Numbered from the stretch's first letter, positions 1 through 12,374 are shown. The stretch: 64,000 nucleotides of DNA from Entonaema liquescens (GCA_902805475.1 CADCSX010000009.1:1674001-1738000), one strand, 5' to 3'. Numbers and translations: made by a program. Notes: generated by a model from the sequence alone, not told the origin.

Positions 1-660
1 GATATTCGGTATGCTGATATACCGGAAAGCGTCCATCAGGTTCGCACAGTGTCCGTTTATTGTCTTGTCCCAGTTATAAGCAAAGGGCTGGCAAAGCATG
101 AAAACGGAGATAACGCCACTCGCAATGTAGTTGGTGAGAACGACCCCCATGACAATCTCGGTCATGAGTCTGACTTTACCTTCCGCAACTCGGAGATACA
201 AGATCAAGATACAGACTTTAGGGAGCGTAACGTCGACTGTGTATATAAATTCCAGCGCCATGTGGAGTTTTAGGTATGTATCAAAAACTGTAGGATCATT
301 AAGTTCCCAGTATGCTTTGTGCCTCCCTACGCCCCCTATACCGATCATCACTGAGCCCAACAGCATAGTTAGCAGCCAAGCCAACTGCAAGATATGACTA
401 TTGAGAGAGATAAAGAAAAGCTTACAGAAAGTTAAGACGCAAATTCCAAGGCAAAATATGTATGAGATTGGATATAATGTCCAGATTTCCCAACCATTGC
501 GCCCCGCATAGAACCCCCGGGAAATATTGAATAAAATGTAGATGACAGTTATGAAGACTGTCAACGCGATGTTTGCGTTTAGCAAGTATTTGGCGTTGTA
601 CTGAGCCAAATATTCTGGTGATAGCTCCGAGAGCTCCTGCGGAGTGAATGTTTGGTTCAT
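1..660 (-). CDS. Fungal rhodopsin-type (Pth11/SAT4-like) seven-transmembrane protein, 3' end cut by window edge
   Basis: The minus strand is open from an ATG at 660 to the window edge (220 codons, no stop), so the N-terminus is complete and the C-terminus is missing. The translation is strongly hydrophobic, with about five membrane helices visible: roughly residues 31-51, 62-85, 90-110, 125-155 and 165-190. A loop with C-Q-P-F-A-Y-N-W-D then G-H-C (about residues 190-205) follows. This cysteine pair with a W-D between is typical of the fungal rhodopsin-domain integral membrane family, which includes Pth11-like receptors in plant-associated fungi. Plasma-membrane location and a sensing role are inferred from the family; the ligand is unknown. 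The next gene upstream is the P450, also on the minus strand and 1.5 kb away. No CFEM domain precedes the first helix. Confidence 0.78.
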   Translation of the reverse strand, partial: MNQTFTPQELSELSPEYLAQYNAKYLLNANIALTVFITVIYILFNISRGFYAGRNGWEIWTLYPISYIFCLGICVLTFCKLFFISLNSHILQLAWLLTMLLGSVMIGIGGVGRHKAYWELNDPTVFDTYLKLHMALEFIYTVDVTLPKVCILILYLRVAEGKVRLMTEIVMGVVLTNYIASGVISVFMLCQPFAYNWDKTINGHCANLMDAFRYISIPNI

Positions 661-2156
661 GCTGCCCCCTCTGCCCTTATCCTCAAACAAGTGGACGAGG
701 GCATGGACGTATGGAATTTTCTAAATTAGATTCTAGATATAGGTAATCCAATACGAATTCCATAAGATTCCTTTGTATCAAAGATTATAGAGGGATTGTC
801 ATTGTTATCGTTCCCTCTTTCCTGCCTGCATACCTAGGTAGCTATTAACGGCCCCACGCTGGATTCCAACTTCACATGGAAGTACCTAGAATACATTAAA
901 TAGGTACATAATTCGATATAGAGCTCTAATAATGAAAAGCGTATTGTGTTACTCTACTCGAGACTTCCTAGGACCTCGGGATTAACTCTAAGCTTGCGTG
1001 TCCCGGCATTATAAAGAAAAATGCAACAAGGCATGCTATGCACGTGTTCGTCCACGTTGCCGGCGAATAAAGAGAATCGTGATCCATTATCAGGATGCTT
1101 CAAGTAAGCAGGCTACTTGCTAAAAATAAACTTGGCTTTAGGGGCCGTTGATTATCTCAGAGGTACGTGATATAACTTCCTGATAATTATATCCGCGTGT
1201 AGACATGCTTAGTATGCGAAACCTCATCACTCCATACTAGATATCTATGCTATAGCTTGTATTGGAGAGGAGGCAACGGTAGTAATCTTCGTTTACCTCT
1301 CTTGGTACACTGGATTAAGGTGCTTCTCATTGTCTATATGACGTAGGCTCTAATACCGAGGCTCTTTGTCTCAGCAGGTAGGGACTTTCTGTTGGGAAAT
1401 CTATGCCCCTCCCTTTGTTTCATTCCAAACCGTCTTCGGTCTGGATTTTAACATCTAAGCAAGTAAATTTTTCCCGCGTTCTGGTTAGTACCTAGGTACC
1501 TAGGTATATATGGATGCGTCTATTCATGACGCCCCTTTTTTCTTTTATACTTTCGATACATTCCATCATCTATGAATAAACCACACTTGCGATATAAGCT
1601 CATCGTTGGGGTATATTACTAGGTAGTTTGTCTACGGTATAACCCGCTGGAATGGATTTCATCTCTGAAACTTCTTAGTGCTGGATTGAAAAGCTGCTAT
1701 GATATATGAGGTGTTACTAGATCAACAAATATGGCTAGTGACAACATCTCGGTAATGTATAGTGTCAGGACATATTATCAATATCGCACCTGGCAAGATC
1801 TAAGAGGTCAAGTTGCAAGGTAGCATAGTGACTTCATCCTAAAGGAAAGCGACAAGTGAGGGCTTATGGGTCAAACAGAGAGCGTTGTTTATTTCGGTTT
1901 CTGCAAGACTCATGTAGAATTTATGAACGGGCCGTATTTCTCGTAGCCCATCAGCACCGACTCATAGGTAAAGGAGTGAATTTCGTTTCTGCGATTCCTC
2001 ATGTACTCGCTCGATACCTCCAAAAGGCATATTGTGACAATTTGCGTCGCCTAATATGTGTTGATGAAAAGAACGATCTGGTTACCTAATTTCCCAGTTG
2101 CTTTCCCCCCTAATGCAAGCAACTTCGCACCATAACAAGTCGCTGTCTTCGTCTGC
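661..2156. other. Intergenic, no gene seen
   Basis: This 1.5 kb lies between the 3' end of the P450 and the 5' end of the receptor gene and should hold the receptor promoter. It is moderately A+T rich. A palindromic C-C-T-A-G-G motif recurs with T-A around it near 1490-1510. Short open frames are present (for example at 1856-2089) but have no recognisable domain or coding character. Confidence 0.5.
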
Positions 2157-3927
2157 TTAGGAACTGAATAATCTCTTCCTGAATTGCACTTCTGGACCCT
2201 GTCTGGCTGAACCAAGTACATCTTTTAGCTGTAGCTGGTTTTTGTTCCTTGCTCCCCATCCCATTGTAGGATTACCGCCTCCAAAGGTGGACCCAGGTAC
2301 CCTTCTTGTATCCAAACGATGTAGCAGTCGGGCCACTGTGATAGAAATAGTTGCGATGGCCAAGTTCTGCCCGACACAATTGCCTGGACCAGAGATGAAA
2401 GGGTGGAAACAGGATTTGGCCTGTGCGATGGCCTCCCGCGTCACCCCGCTCAATTCGTCCAGGATCCAACGCTCAGGTCGAAATACGTCAGGATCTCCAT
2501 AGGCTTCCTGGTTTCGCATCGTCGCCCAAGGGACATTTCCTACAATAGTTCCTGCAGGATAGTACTCCCCTTTAATCATAAGACCGCCATCAAGTACCTC
2601 CCGGGGAAGGTCGCTTGGTAGTGAGGGGTTAAGGCGCATTCCCTCGTCAATACAAGCCTTTAGATACTTACATCCTAGCAGCTTTGGTCCATAGACAATA
2701 TCCTCCGCCGATTCAAATGTTGATAGGATCTCGTCCACAAGCTTCTGATGCCGTCGAGGATCACTAGTAAGGCAGAACATTATGCCACAGATAGCAGTAG
2801 CAGTTGTGTCAGATCCTGCCGCCATAAGTAAAGTAGACTCGCCCCGCAGAGCGGCCTCATCGTAAGCAGGACGACCCGTATCGGGATCTTGTGCTTCGTA
2901 TAAGAAGTAGAACGTATCCTGACGCCGCTGAGCCTCAGGCTTGTCTGCTTGCTCTTTTTGTAAAGCGATACGATCAGTGACGCTGTTGTAGAGGAACTCA
3001 TGGAACTTTTGAACGGCTGATGGTACACAGAGTTCTAGTAGATAATCAAACCCGTGACGCTTAAGCCAAAGGAAAAATCTAAGAAAGGGGGCACGGCTAA
3101 TCTTATCACAGTGTTAGTGCTATCTGCCAACGAAACGAGGGTAAGTAAGATGTAAGCAAGAAATGCTAACCATGTAGGAGAATTGTAGAAATCGAAAAAT
3201 ATAGTATGGTGTTAGTGTAAAAGGAGTTTCTTCGTGCTCCTTGATGTCAAAAGACACTCCAAAGTTAAGATCACCCATAATGTCAAAAGTAAGACAATTA
3301 ATTCTCTTCGAGAAATCGGTGGGAGAGGACCACTCGTTTGCTGTATCGTTGTCTTCAATTATGAGTTCGATCCAACGTTCAACATGCTTAATGACGAACG
3401 TCGAGGCCGCACGTATGGACTTCTCAGTAAAAACAGGCTTGAGGCGCTTACGCCTCCGTGCATGCTCTGCGACGTCAAGGACACTCGTGGTCATCGGCTC
3501 ATGTTCATTTTTCTGGAACGCCACATAGAAGGGTGCGCGTCGTACGTTTGACTTCATGCCATAGATATCGGCGTACGCCTGGGGATCACAAAACAGCACC
3601 GTATTAGGGTCGGGGCGAACTCTATCGCCGTAGATTTGAAACAGCTGCCATAGCCAAATATGGCGATCACCACGGCACGAATGGTACCATCCGGGGAGCC
3701 CGCTTATTCGGCTCCAGAATGGACCTGGAACATGAGCTAGAGGATGGAAGAACAAGTTATAGAGGGCTTCTATGAGAACCTAGAGTTGTATATTTCAATT
3801 AGTCCACAGTTGATAGCTCACATTACAAGATCAGTAAACGAACCAGAAAAAATCCTAACGAGCAGAGCACAAGCAGCCACTCTGCCAGGCTCGTGTGGTT
3901 TAGATAGGGGCCAGGCATTATGACCAT
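2157..3927 (-). CDS. Cytochrome P450 monooxygenase, three exons
   Basis: This is a microsomal haem-thiolate monooxygenase; the substrate cannot be told. Proposed exons are 3927-3844, 3779-3171 and 3101-2157, giving about 545 residues, a normal P450 length. The second intron (3102-3170) ends in AAG after a clear ACTAAC branch site. The first intron is less certain because its donor GTTCGT is weak. The protein starts with a short hydrophobic anchor, then FFHPLAHVPGP (proline hinge), the I-helix AGSDTT (about residues 326-331), the K-helix E-x-x-R as EGMR (384-387), the FRPERW meander, and the haem loop F-I-S-G-P-G-N-C-V-G with the ligand Cys at about 473. The Gly in place of the common Arg before N-C occurs in some fungal clans. 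Overall style is close to CYP65-type enzymes of secondary metabolism, but no other biosynthetic gene is adjacent, so a cluster role is not supported. Confidence 0.9.
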
Positions 3928-6317
3928 TTATCTTGGTGGACTGGATAGGGTGGTGTTTGTAAATTCAGGATTTATTCATAGTGGAAGTAGAAACATATAT
4001 AAAATATATTATCATATAGTATTATATTACTACAGAAAAGGATGGGGATACATATTAATATTAGTCAATAACCAGTAGAATAGATTTCGTAGGCCCTTTA
4101 TCTTCTGCCTCCTTTTCGTGTGACCCCATAACGCTCCGAATATCGATAGTTTATAGGACTTGCTACCCAGATTAAAAAAAAAGCAAGTTCATGTGGTTGC
4201 AATATCTAGCATAGAGGCCGGCCTAATTCCTGGAAAAAAGCGTTACCAGCTGCAAGTCGGTTTAATAGGAAGCCGGGACCTTTACTCCAGCGAATACTGG
4301 GCCTCTATTTTCAGGACACCAAGTCGTGATCTATGCACAGCGAGAATAATACTATTCCACCGTGGGCAATGGATCACCGTATGTTGGCATCATCACAAAT
4401 GACTCTGAGTATCTATCATTTTTGTTGCTTACTTTCAGCCTGTCAGAATTTGGCACCATGGAACTTGCCACTCTGGACAACATAGGTAAATACTAAATCT
4501 TTTCAGAGCTTTTCATGATAGAAAGTGGCTTTTTACTTAAGTCAATCAGGACCATCCTGTCGTGGTTGCCGCGAACATACTCAACATGGTCTTGGCAGCA
4601 TTATCCAATTAAGGCTTCTCGATTCTAGCACAGCTTTATGTGGCTGCAGAATTTAGTCCAGTTGTGAGATATCACATTAACCTCCATCATCACAAGAAAA
4701 CTCGCTATACCCATACGCCGTAGATAACCGGTGTCCAAGGGCCTACACACCACTTCATGAAGACAATGTGATATTTTACACTCAGACTACTGACGGAATT
4801 CAAAGTCCCGGTTGATTTCCAGGCCGGTTGACTTGAAAGTTTTAAAAAGCAAACATGCCAACACATCACCGGATTATCGTGGGGGTCAAATATACTGAAC
4901 CAAGATACCACGAAACCACTAGGGGATAAGAGGATACGAAGTGGGAAAGGATAATACATGTTGACAGAATTTAACGTCAAGATAAAAGATAATATTCACC
5001 GGGATGGGATATAGTTTCCATAAAGGGCATCATACGTAACCCTCATTGTATATGTATAAAGTAATAAAAAGATGTCAAAACTTGCATGATATGTCTAGAA
5101 CGAGCAACTTGCCTACACGATGGTAACTATGACATCACTAACTTCGATTCAGTATATGGAAAATTGGCACAGGTTAGGTAGGTAGTTTCTAGCAAAAGCG
5201 ATATGGCCAAATGAATCTAGTACTATCAATCAAATCTGGGTTAATGAAGCTCGATGGGACTTGTAAGATTAGTATAAATTTGACAGTGATCTTTTAGATC
5301 AAGTAGGTAAATATCCTATTTCACATCCACCTTCTTACATCCGCAGTGGGGTATTTTAATACATACAAATAGAAACATATCTATATGTCTTGCCTCCCTT
5401 GAGACTCAGATAACTAGACTCCTTTTACCGTCATTGCTCTGCATCTTCTCTCCGATGTCACACCAGAGTATCGTGAAATATTAATGTAATAGCCGAGCCA
5501 CCATTGGTTTATACCAGAATCAAGCCACGAGGAATACAAACTAGAATATATTATATCTTTCGTATATAGGTAACTTAACAGTCGGACCATTTACCTAAAC
5601 ATTGCTTCATAGGTACCTATGCTGCTCCCTACGAGGTACCGTAGGTATCGCAGGTATCGCAGGTAAGTAGGTATGTTTATATTTCAGAACAAAGGAATAT
5701 CTTTTCTATAATCTCTACGAAGAATCTGCAAACGAAGAACTCCATTGGGAGCTGTAATGCAAGGTGTTCTTTCAAAATGGCTTCAATGGATTATTAGTCG
5801 CCTATATTGTGTTGATAAGTTGGATATGTGGGACAGTGGCAACTTTCAGTGTTTGCGCCTTAGGCTTGATAGCAAATGGGATTCCGCGATAAGGAGTATA
5901 GAAGTTGAGACACGCTCAAGTGTAACAATATTAAAGGCGATTACAAGCAGGCACTTAAAAGACTGCTGCCTATAATTAAGTACCTAGATACCTTAGATAC
6001 AAACGCAGCTGCTCGATATCTTTCTATGTTCCTTATCGGTAGGTCGTACAGCCTACCTACAGCCTTCGCAGCTTCCACAGCAAACAGCAATACAGCCCCG
6101 CTGTGTACCGCCACTCCCACTGCAGCGCACCATACAGGTAACTGCTACTCGCAGCTCAGCTTTCAACTCTACATCTCTTTATGATTGCCTGAGCACCTAA
6201 AATAGGCACACGGGAAAATTTAATACCTAATACACTTTAACCTATTTCCCCTAGACTAATCCCATAGATTTTCATTTCGTCACCTATCCTTTCCAACCTT
6301 CACTTACGTCATAAACC
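3928..6317. other. Intergenic, no gene seen
   Basis: These 2.4 kb hold the divergent upstream regions of the P450 and the RGG-box gene. Open frames such as 4160-4402 (plus) and 4705-4980 (minus) show no domain or credible codon pattern. Near 5610-5680 the GGTA/TACC words are densely repeated (AGGTACC, GTAGGTATCGCAGGTATCGCAGG). A pyrimidine-rich stretch precedes the ATG at 6318, as is common for ascomycete 5' leaders. Confidence 0.5.
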
Positions 6318-7780
6318 ATGTCTTCGTACGGAAGTTATATCCCCCCCTTTCGCCGTGGCGATGCACCACCAACTGGTGCCACATCTGATACATCAGAATC
6401 ATCCAACCTCCCTCCTAACTATTCATCATCTCGTCAACGTTTCAATAATGGAGGCAATGGAGGTGACACGACTGACCGGGGATTTCGCGGAGGGCGAGAT
6501 CGCGGAGGACGCGGCCGCGGCCGTGGTCGTGGAAGAAGTGCCTACGGTAACCAGTTTTCCCAGGGTCGTAACCAATATCAAGCCCAGTCTCACGATGCGG
6601 ACTTATACACCCAACACGCAATTGTGAGCTATTTCTCTGGCGTGAAAGAAGAAGCAGGTTCATACGGGAACTCCTCAAGCACCTTCCACGACTCTCAGGA
6701 GCATCCCGGCCAGTTATCATACATGTTGCTTTTTACAAATGCCAACCCCCGCTGGCCCGGCGACCGCATCGTATTTGCCAAATCTAAGCTCACCTTGTTG
6801 CCTGAGTACAATGCAAAGAAGGAGGAACGTGGAGAATGGCCGGTCCCTCAACAACCAGAAGGTACCCAAGTCCCGGATGCAACTACTGACGATAATCATG
6901 AGGAAAAAATACCCCAGTCCACCGCTAAAGGCGATGAAGATGGTCGCATTGTGGCTGAGATTGGAACCTTGTCCGTCACCGACGAGGAGAAAGTAGAGAC
7001 AACTACGCCCTCTGACACGGACCAAACAGATGAGATGGCCGTTACAGAAACATCGTCTGGCTCCGATAATCGCATGAAGTACAGCGACGTTCGCAACCTA
7101 CCGCTGGAAGAGCAAGAACGCCTAGCGGGGGAGCAGAAACAGCGTCGGGTGAAGCTCCAACAACAAGAACAACCCGTTTTCCCGTCCATTTCGCCTATTG
7201 ACTATACTCCGTCTGCACACACGCCTATTGCTGTGTTTGAAGAGCGCCGCTCTTACGACTACGGACGCGGCAACCCCGATTCAGCTTCGCAGGTTGGTAC
7301 CGTATTGCGCGTATCAATGTGCTGGCGCCGCACTCGGCGGAGCTCGTCCGTATGCAACAACAAAAGTGGGAGCGCCGCGACCGCTTTGGAAATGTCCTAC
7401 CCAGCAAATCTCGCGATGTCTCAGCATGGAATACGTCACTTGGTCAAGAGTGGGCAGTTGTTAAGTTTGAGAAGATTGGCGGTGATGAGGCCCTACTACG
7501 CCCGCCATCGAGAAGTTGCTCAAGCCTGAACTTGAAAGCCATGCTGGGGCGGCTGGTTGGCGTAAATGTGAAGGTGAAAACAGAGACAAGGTGGATAAGA
7601 ACCTAGCGGAAGATGCGAAAGCGAAGGAAGACTTAGGCGAAAAGGGGAGGTGACGTCTGCCGCTGCAGGGGACAAAAGGAATTTCATACGGAGTATGCTC
7701 GCATGGGGGGATCAGAAAAGCAGCCAGAACTTACTAAGGTAGAGACAGAGGCTGACGAAGGGAATCAAGTTGAAATTTAA
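6318..7780 (+). CDS. Uncharacterised RGG-box protein, coding frame broken four times
   Basis: The first frame opens at ATG 6318 (MSSYGSYIPPFRRG) and includes an arginine-glycine-rich RGG box at about residues 56-74, typical of RNA-binding proteins. A conserved-looking block follows (YMLLFTNANPRWPGDRIVF) and then an acidic, Ser/Thr-rich linker. Coding character continues past the first frame's stop but jumps frame at about 7275 (into FAGWYRIARINVLAPHSAEL), about 7485 (into PAIEKLLKPE), about 7645 and about 7675. The last frame ends at TAA 7778-7780. Each jump is equivalent to one missing base and each sits at a short run (CCCC, GGCCC, GGGG, AAAA). Read through, the product would be about 480 residues. 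I recognise the general type from filamentous ascomycetes but not a function. The four breaks mean sequencing/assembly error or recent pseudogenisation. An intron-only explanation fits poorly, since coding character is continuous on both sides. Confidence 0.6.
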
Positions 7781-8195
7781 GGTTAGGAAAAAGCATTGAC
7801 TTCGAAAGGAAAAGGTGACGCAGAGAGGAATGGGTAATGCTTCTTTTGCTCTTACACTTATTGCATTTTCCGGCGTCTGTTTTACACTGCCACTTAAAAA
7901 TAATGCACGACGACATTATGGTTTCATAATGACTTGCAAATAGCTAGATAGTCTGTTCTACGTGAACTACAGCTATTTATACTTCGCTAGTTAACATAGC
8001 TTTGATTTCAAGTGACCGAGATTAAAATTTTCTCATCGGGCTAAAAAGGGGGCGGGAGGCTCCTATCATGGTCCTTAATCGAGGAGTCATCAACTTTTTA
8101 AATCCATCCCTCCTTTCATTAAAGGTTGCCTTAATATGTCAAGCCTAAATACATCCGGCCTTTTAACAAGGCTTGCCAAAGAATTCATTAATACT
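7781..8195. other. Convergent intergenic spacer
   Basis: This 415-base spacer separates the 3' ends of the RGG-box gene (plus) and the dienelactone-hydrolase-family gene (minus). It should contain both 3' untranslated regions. No gene or repeat is seen. Confidence 0.5.
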
Positions 8196-9356
8196 TTATA
8201 CATGCTTAGACAAGAACTTCAGCACAGTCTCGTAGCCCCTTATGTACTCGGCCTTGACGCGCTCATTCTCCAGGTCGGAGCGCGCGGCCATCCACCCGTG
8301 GATCTGGTCGCCGAAGGTCTCGACGTGCTTGGGGCCCTTGAGGTTCTGCTCGAACTTCTTGACGTCCTCGGGGGGCTCGTCCTTGGATGCTAGTAGCGCC
8401 AGGGGAACCTTGATGTTCTCGGCGTCGGCCGGGTCGACCATGGCCGGGTGCGCCTCGACGCCGGCTTTGAAGACGGTGTCGGGGTTGGATGTCACCAGGG
8501 ATACGACTTTGCCGCCCCAGCAGTACTGGATGATGGTGTTAGTAAAGATGACCTGATAGACTTCGGGGGGGTTTTTTTTTCTTCCTATTTTCTTTAAGAG
8601 ACAAGAAGAGGATGAATTCTTACCCCGAGAATCGCCCAGCTCTTGATCTCCGGGTACTTAGCCGAGACGGCCTTAACGTAGTCCGGGACCTTGGCGGCGA
8701 CGCTCGGCGGTGGGTGCTTCTGGAAGAAGGCACCGAGCTTCTTCTGTTTCTCTTCGGTGTCAGGGGGGAACCACTCGAGGGCGGCGGGATCGTCGTTGAA
8801 CCAGTCCGGGATGAAGACGCGGTACTTCTGCGCGTGGTCCGAGGTCGCGAGGATGTCGGCGCCCTGCAGGGTCTGCGGGTAGAAGCCGAAGATGTCGAAG
8901 ATGGTGATTATGCCCTTGGTGGCTTCCTTCGGGCCGGTGACGTCTGAATGGGTTGTTTAGTATAGCCTAGGAGTTGGAGGAGTGAGTAGCTGGCTTACAT
9001 GACTTGAAACCGCCGAGCTCTTCGTACGTGCCCTTCGCAGAGTAGCCTTTGGACACCACGGGAGGGATGTTGCAGCAGGCCTCAGAATGGCCGTGTTGCG
9101 CTGGCATGGTCGACATCTTGCAGGTGTGTTTAGGAGTCGATTGCTTGGGAATATCACGATTGCGGATAGATTGCGAAGCGAAGCTTCTAGACTGAAGAGA
9201 TGGTGAATGTGTAGCTGTTGACGTCAAGGAATTGGAGTTAGGATTGGGAAGAGAAGACGGTAGAGGGGCTTGAGAGGGAGTTGCTGGTGGAGATACGAGG
9301 CCTGATGCAACGGCAACAGCTCTTCGGGATCCGGGAAGATGTCTTGATAGCGACAT
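8196..9356 (-). CDS. Dienelactone hydrolase family protein (AIM2-like), three exons, likely mitochondrial form
   Basis: This is an alpha/beta hydrolase of the dienelactone hydrolase family. Exons 9356-8999, 8943-8624 and 8525-8196 have good GTAAGC and GTAAGA donors and CAG acceptors, and give 335 residues. The catalytic triad is visible: Cys228 in YCWGGK, Asp275 in ASKDEP and His302 in GDQIHGW. The core sequence (CCNIPPVVSKGY, FDIFGFYPQT) is that of the fungal AIM2-type proteins, whose physiological substrate is not settled. The first 80 residues are extra relative to the core: Ser/Arg-rich, nearly free of acidic residues, with RSFAS resembling a mitochondrial presequence cleavage site. A second in-frame ATG at codon 81 starts exactly where the usual cytosolic protein begins. 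Two start sites giving mitochondrial and cytosolic forms are therefore possible (inference). Confidence 0.9.
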
Positions 9357-10250
9357 GTGAGGGGTTAGGGATTACTACATTAAATTACACATATACAGTA
9401 TTCAAATGAATTTATTATTCCTGTATATTATCACTAATCGCGCTATAGAGTTTCATGCAATATAACGCGATTATTCCTCAACTTTTAGCTATCGATGATC
9501 TCAATGAGTCGGCTGTTCTTCATGATTAGTGAGGGGTAGCTTTACTTTCAACGATGATGCTAGAAGATGTGGGGTACTAAGCCAGGTACCTAAGCTACCA
9601 TGGTATCTGACCGTGATGTCATAAATCATCTACCTTATCGGAAGCCACCGACTGCAGCCAAACATCCCAGTTCTTAAAATGGATTAGTGCAACCCCTTTT
9701 CGGACTTGCAGCTCCTAGAACGTTCTAGCGTTTTAAGTAGAATCTCACCGTGTTAGGTGTGGGTTAGGTGCCATAGGGCTGAAGGCCTCTTCCAAAATTA
9801 TTCAGCAAGTCTTCCTTAAACATGACATCGTGATCATCTCTATTGTGTATATATGTGCTCTTTATATGCCCTCTTTATATACAATACTTACACAAATTTA
9901 GGACGCTAGATGGTCTAGGACTTGAGGTTTATCTAAAATCGCAAGTCACGAAGCTAGCAAGGGGTGTATATATATCCCCTATTATTCAACCAATTTGAAT
10001 TTAGCTTATATAAGAAAATCGTTAAATGGCCTAAACGCAAACCATGACCCTTCCCGCTTCCCTTATCATGTTTGTCTTTGCCTATCCCGAAAACTAGTCC
10101 CCATATTTTCCCGTTCCCCGTGTACTTAGTTGTTCCCTTTACCTTATTTCTTTTCCTATTCCTCTTGTTGGTGGTTGCTAGCCCAGTCGCTTGCGGTCAT
10201 GTTACGGATATATGCGAATGTGATTCGGACCACTGCATTAAAGGAAAGGG
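9357..10250. other. Intergenic, no gene seen
   Basis: This is the promoter side of the dienelactone-hydrolase-family gene and the 3' side of the NUDIX gene. It is A+T-rich, with TATA-like and TATATA words near 9850-9980. A 60-codon hydrophobic frame at 10072-10254 abuts the NUDIX stop and is probably chance. Confidence 0.45.
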
Positions 10251-11367
10251 TTAGCTATTCGCTCCATACTTAGGTGGGTTGGGGAATGGGGGTATCGACA
10301 CACAGGAGCAACGAGTACGTTTTGGATAGGGGTGAACGTATTTACTACCGCGATAAGAGGCAGGATTGAATAACAGTGCGGAAATTTGCTTACTGAACTT
10401 CTCATCTTCTAGCTTGAGTCGGGAAATTGCTTCTGTCTCGGAAAACCAGAAAGTCGAAAACTTCTTGCGATCCTCTTCTTCCGTCATTCGATCCTCGTCA
10501 CGTTTAGTATCTCCCAGGGGCTTCGCCGCAAACCAGTAGATATGTCTCCAGGCGCCTGTAGCAGGGTCCGGATCTAATACGAATTGGTACTCTACTTTCA
10601 AGAAACGAGAATGTGGTAATATCACTGTGCTAACTTGAGGGGAGGGGGCATAGGAAATGCAAGGGATTTTATGAACCGTTTGACAACGTACTGCCAATGG
10701 TAGGTTAGCAAACTCCAAACTGAAAAAGTACAGCAGATATGAAAATCAGGGAATCGTGGGGAGTTATTATAGCGCACCATTCACTAGAACCAATACTCTC
10801 ATTGCTGAGAGCATCTGTAATACCTGTGAGCTTGTCCTCGAGACCGTACTTGGTTACTCGGGTAGTGGTCTGGACCGGGACGAGCTTCGGTGGCGTCGAT
10901 CTGGACCCAAATCTAAGCCGCAGTGGTTTAACGGCAACTCCGGTCTCTTCAGACGTCTCACGCAGGGCTGCGTCAAGGTATCCCTCGTCAAAGTTCTTGC
11001 GCCCCTTAGGTAATTGGTATATGCCGATGTTTTTGTTATAGACTACCAGCACCATTGGTCGTGTGGACTCCGCCTGGTCGACTGTAACCGTTCCACAGCT
11101 GACAAGCATCTCATCTGCCTGGTGGAAACAGCCCTCGTTCTTAATCTTGTCCCATACCCGTTCGTCGGTCCAATCGACATGACGGGCAGGATCGTCCCTT
11201 GTCCAGAGTTCCCGTCTTGCTAGTTCCTTGAATTTTCGCACGAACTTAGTAGCCTTTGTGGGCTCGGCTTTCGTCAGCCGTGCAGCAGCATTCTTGATAG
11301 CTACTGGCCGGACTGGCTTCTCATGGGATCCGTGTGCCATTGGTAACCGCGGAGATACAGAACACAC
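10251..11367 (-). CDS. NUDIX hydrolase, one intron
   Basis: This is a NUDIX-fold pyrophosphohydrolase. The full NUDIX box G-x5-E-x7-R-E-x-x-E-E-x-G-V is present as G122..E128..R136-E137..E140-E141..G143-V144, which supplies the metal ligands. Two long frames must be joined. The intron ends at 10691 (GGCAG) after a good GCTAAC branch site. Its donor is best placed at 10796 (GTATTG), making exons 11367-10797 and 10690-10251 and a product of about 336 residues. A donor at 10823 is the alternative. The C-terminal half (LKVEYQFVLDPD, HIYWFAAKPLGD, KFSTFWFSETEA) fits the second half of a fungal NUDIX protein. A second Met at codon 10 could be the true start. The substrate (NDP-sugar, dinucleotide polyphosphate or inositol pyrophosphate) cannot be inferred. 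Confidence 0.85.
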
Positions 11368-12144
11368 TTTGTTTACTGACGCAAGTAGCTTGTGTAAGCG
11401 GTATAAAGTATATCAGAAACAGTTACTTGAATTACTGATGAATCTGAAAGTCGCAGCTGGGTAGGGACATTCCGACTTTTAAGAGACTGCGGACATGTCT
11501 TCTTATCATACTATCCCCGTATTCCACCCAACTTAAAGTAATCGGTGGTGTCCGATGCGGCTCGCGCATCGTATCCACGATCAAGGTTAGTATTACCGCT
11601 AGTTAGCCTTCGGACTCGCAAGTTTTGCTTCATTCGGAGGCTGGAGTTTGTAACCCCTATACTTCCTATCATATTGATCTGCAAATTCGGTCAAAGAAAT
11701 AAGATAGGTCATCTCCTGTTCCCCGTGGGGCCAACCACCGTGGGATTTTCGATCTAGAAGCAGGAATCTTCCGGTTCAATCGAGAATGCCCGAGGCGTCA
11801 AGTAACCAAGGACCTGGGATAAGCCCAGGAGCCTATTCGTCGAAACAGAAGCCTCCAAATGTATACCCGACCAACCTACACTCGACGACCACCTTTTCCG
11901 CGCGGGATCCTTTATGCCATCAACGTCATGCATGATTTTCCTGCATAACGCGTCGAAGACTTTCAGGTGAATCGAATCTGCGATCACCGGTCAGGTTTAA
12001 CGCACTCCACGGGAGGGCCCCATCACAACCCACCCCTCACGTAAGGGAAGTAGCATAAGTGGCAGAGCCCCTAACATGTGTGTATCTTAGGCTAGCGCTT
12101 CCCCTGTCCCTTGAACTCCGAGGTGCAGAAGTAAGAAGCAACCC

Positions 12145-12374
12145 ATGACCGCCGCCGCTTCTGGAATGTGCCCCATTGACTTCTTGACCGACTTAGAAGA
12201 TAAGAATTCACGGACCCCTATTCGACGCCGCGTGACCCGCAAGATGATCAGTTGTTCTCCTTTGCACAGGCCGAGTCGTACGAAGGTGAGGATGACAGTG
12301 TTGCCGAAACGTCACCCATTGGGCTTCTACGGCACAACTATCAAGACAGGATCAACGGTACTATGGAAATGTAA
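12145..12374 (+). other. Possible small gene or relic, unknown protein
   Basis: An ATG at 12145 opens a coding-like peptide beginning MTAAASGMCPIDFLTDLED. From about 12230 the protein-like sequence continues in the frame one base earlier (DPQDDQLFSFAQAESYEG, then SPIGLLRHNYQDRI) until TAA at 12372-12374. A GTAAGA donor-like site overlaps that stop, so a further exon is possible. Acid- and Gln-rich composition differs from the surroundings. I do not recognise the protein. It may be a frame-broken small gene or a fragment of a larger one. Confidence 0.25.

Noticed and set aside
4705..4980. 91-codon minus-strand frame
   Set aside because: No recognisable motif, and codon content is like non-coding DNA.
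10072..10254. 60-codon hydrophobic frame resembling a signal peptide
   Set aside because: It overlaps the 3' end of the NUDIX gene on the other strand, and its pyrimidine-rich sequence alone explains the hydrophobicity.
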